Assembly (NCBI GenBank): GCA_040365065.1
Contig: BAABNI010000002.1
Coordinates: 310,001 to 374,000, forward strand
Source: Pelagadaptatus aseana
GTDB lineage: Bacteria; Pseudomonadota; Gammaproteobacteria; Pseudomonadales; Cellvibrionaceae
DNA: 64,000 bases
Direction of reading: 5' to 3'
The translations under genes and the position numbers were made by a program. Positions 62,982 to 64,000 of this stretch are shown in pieces. Below the pieces are notes generated by a model. The model did not search any database. It worked only from the letters and a program-made list of their open reading frames with translations, and had not been told where the DNA came from. The stretch's first letter is position 1, and each line of letters opens with the position of its first letter.

Positions 62982-64000
62982 TCAGCGCTTACTGCCACGA
63001 CGGGAGCCCGGGCGATTACCATTGGTTTTACCGCCAGCCCGGCCCGCACCTTTGCGATTATTGGTGGAACGACGAGGCTTCTGGCCTTCACTGTCGCCAA
63101 AGCTGCGGCCCTGTGCGCCCGCTGCTTTACTGTACTTTTTATATTTACCAGCGCCGCGATCGTCGGCCGGAATCAAGCAGCGCTCACCATCGCCAATTAA
63201 ATCCTTGCGCTTCATCTTGATCAGCGCTTCGCGCAGAAACCCCCAACTCTTGGGATCGTGGTAGCGCAAAAAAGCCTTTTGCAAACGGCGCTGTTCCAAC
63301 TTGCGCGGCGTGTAGACCTTGTCTTTGCCTTTGTATGTCAGCTTTTTCAGCGGATCTCGCTGGGAGTGGTACATGGCGGTTGCCAGCGACATGGGTGACG
63401 GATAAAACGTTTGCACTTGATCCACCCGGAATTTATTGCGCTTGAGCCACAACGACAGATTGAGCATGTCCTCGTCTTCGCAGCCGGGGTGACCCGCAAT
63501 AAAGTAGGGGATCAGATACTGCTCTTTGCCCGCCTCTTTGGAAAACTTGTCGAACATACGCTTGAAGCTGTAGTAGGTATCCATCCCCGGCTTCATCATT
63601 TTATCCAGGGTGCCCTTCTCACTGTGCTCCGGGGCAATTTTCAAGTAGCCACCCACATGATGGGTCACCAGCTCTTTGACGTACTCCGGATCTTCCACCG
63701 CCAGGTCGTAGCGCAGCCCCGAGGCAATGGCGACCCGTTTGATGCCGGGCACTGCCCGGGCCTTGCGATACAGCTCGGTGGTGGGCGAGTGATCGGTCAC
63801 CAGATTTTTACAAATGGTAGGGAACACACAGGATAAGCGCCGACAACTGGCGTGAATCTTGGGGTCCTTACAGTTGAGGAAGTACATATTGGCCGTTGGC
63901 CCACCCAGATCGGAAATAGCGCCGGTAAAACCCGGCACCTTATCGCGAATATCTTCCAGTTCTTTGATCACAGATTCGTGGGAACGACTCTGAATTACCC
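62982..64000 (-). CDS. YgiQ family radical SAM protein, C-terminal part
   Basis: The frame is open to the window edge; 339 codons are visible of a protein usually over 700 residues. Diagnostic blocks are [70 protein letters not shown] and [14 protein letters not shown]. The radical SAM cysteine motif itself lies beyond the window. The last 60 residues are basic and Gly/Arg-rich ([26 protein letters not shown]), probably nucleic-acid binding. Function of YgiQ is not established. Confidence 0.92.
   Translation of the reverse strand, partial: VIQSRSHESVIKELEDIRDKVPGFTGAISDLGGPTANMYFLNCKDPKIHASCRRLSCVFPTICKNLVTDHSPTTELYRKARAVPGIKRVAIASGLRYDLAVEDPEYVKELVTHHVGGYLKIAPEHSEKGTLDKMMKPGMDTYYSFKRMFDKFSKEAGKEQYLIPYFIAGHPGCEDEDMLNLSLWLKRNKFRVDQVQTFYPSPMSLATAMYHSQRDPLKKLTYKGKDKVYTPRKLEQRRLQKAFLRYHDPKSWGFLREALIKMKRKDLIGDGERCLIPADDRGAGKYKKYSKAAGAQGRSFGDSEGQKPRRSTNNRKGAGRAGGKTNGNRPGSRRGSKR

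Noticed and set aside
1..64000. tRNA, rRNA, phage, integron or insertion sequence
   Set aside because: Reading all intergenic gaps I saw no cloverleaf, CCA end, transposase, integrase or terminal inverted repeats; this was done by eye, so a tRNAscan and Rfam search would settle it.

Overview
This window looks like chromosomal DNA from a free-living, aerobic, probably marine gammaproteobacterium on the Pseudomonas/Cellvibrio side of the class. The basis is gene order: motY, pyrC, rnt, a peroxiredoxin and bfd are arranged as in Pseudomonas; truD, pcm, nlpD and rpoS form the usual gammaproteobacterial block; a full ccoNOQP-ccoGHIS cluster is present; and suhB, trmJ and iscR keep their usual neighbourhood. 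I saw no insertion sequence, phage, CRISPR array, rRNA or tRNA. Two open reading frames run off the ends: a sulfatase on the left and a YgiQ-type radical SAM protein on the right.

Region 1 (about 1.3-13.8 kb) is the most distinctive part: a complete gene set for a quinohemoprotein amine dehydrogenase (QHNDH). It encodes the diheme alpha subunit (qhpA), the radical SAM thioether-forming enzyme (qhpD), the small cross-linked gamma subunit (qhpC), the beta-propeller beta subunit (qhpB), an exporter (qhpF), a leader-cleaving subtilase (qhpE), a flavoprotein hydroxylase (qhpG) and an AraC-type regulator (qhpR). A TonB-dependent receptor sits inside the cluster. Its promoter and the qhpR/qhpA promoter share a 7-bp direct repeat (TGTCACA, 21-bp period), which suggests one amine-uptake and amine-oxidation regulon. 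QhpB carries a lipobox, so the enzyme may be membrane-tethered here.

Region 2 (13.9-18.2 kb) holds a SxxK serine hydrolase, a MarR-GNAT fusion with a palindromic operator, a GNAT enzyme, and a small operon of sterol-desaturase-like protein, parvulin and VF530-type protein.

Region 3 (18.3-28.5 kb) is a hybrid ISC/SUF iron-sulfur operon, iscR-iscS-sufB-sufC-sufD-sufS-sufA-sufT-sufE-fdx, driven from a promoter covered by two abutting IscR-type sites, with trmJ and divergent suhB beside it.

Region 4 (28.5-42.9 kb) is mixed: two acyl-CoA dehydrogenases with an enoyl-CoA hydratase, an acyltransferase, a kynureninase-like PLP enzyme, a DUF3549 protein, a REC-GGDEF-REC regulator, an EF-hand protein, pyrB, a DUF2971 protein, exonuclease I, an orphan ParA ATPase and a stand-alone cyclic-nucleotide-binding domain.

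Region 5 (42.9-52.3 kb) is gloA followed by the cbb3 oxidase structural and assembly genes. The ccoN and ccoG promoters each carry an Anr/FNR-like box at the class II position. Cbb3 oxidase could accept electrons released by QHNDH in the periplasm, although nothing in the sequence links the two directly.

Region 6 (52.4-64 kb) holds argG, motY, pyrC, rnt, a SHOCT lipoprotein, a 2-Cys peroxiredoxin, Fur-boxed bfd, rpoS, nlpD, a DUF368 gene, pcm, truD and the ygiQ C-terminal half. surE is missing from its usual place and the DUF368 gene is inserted between pcm and nlpD.
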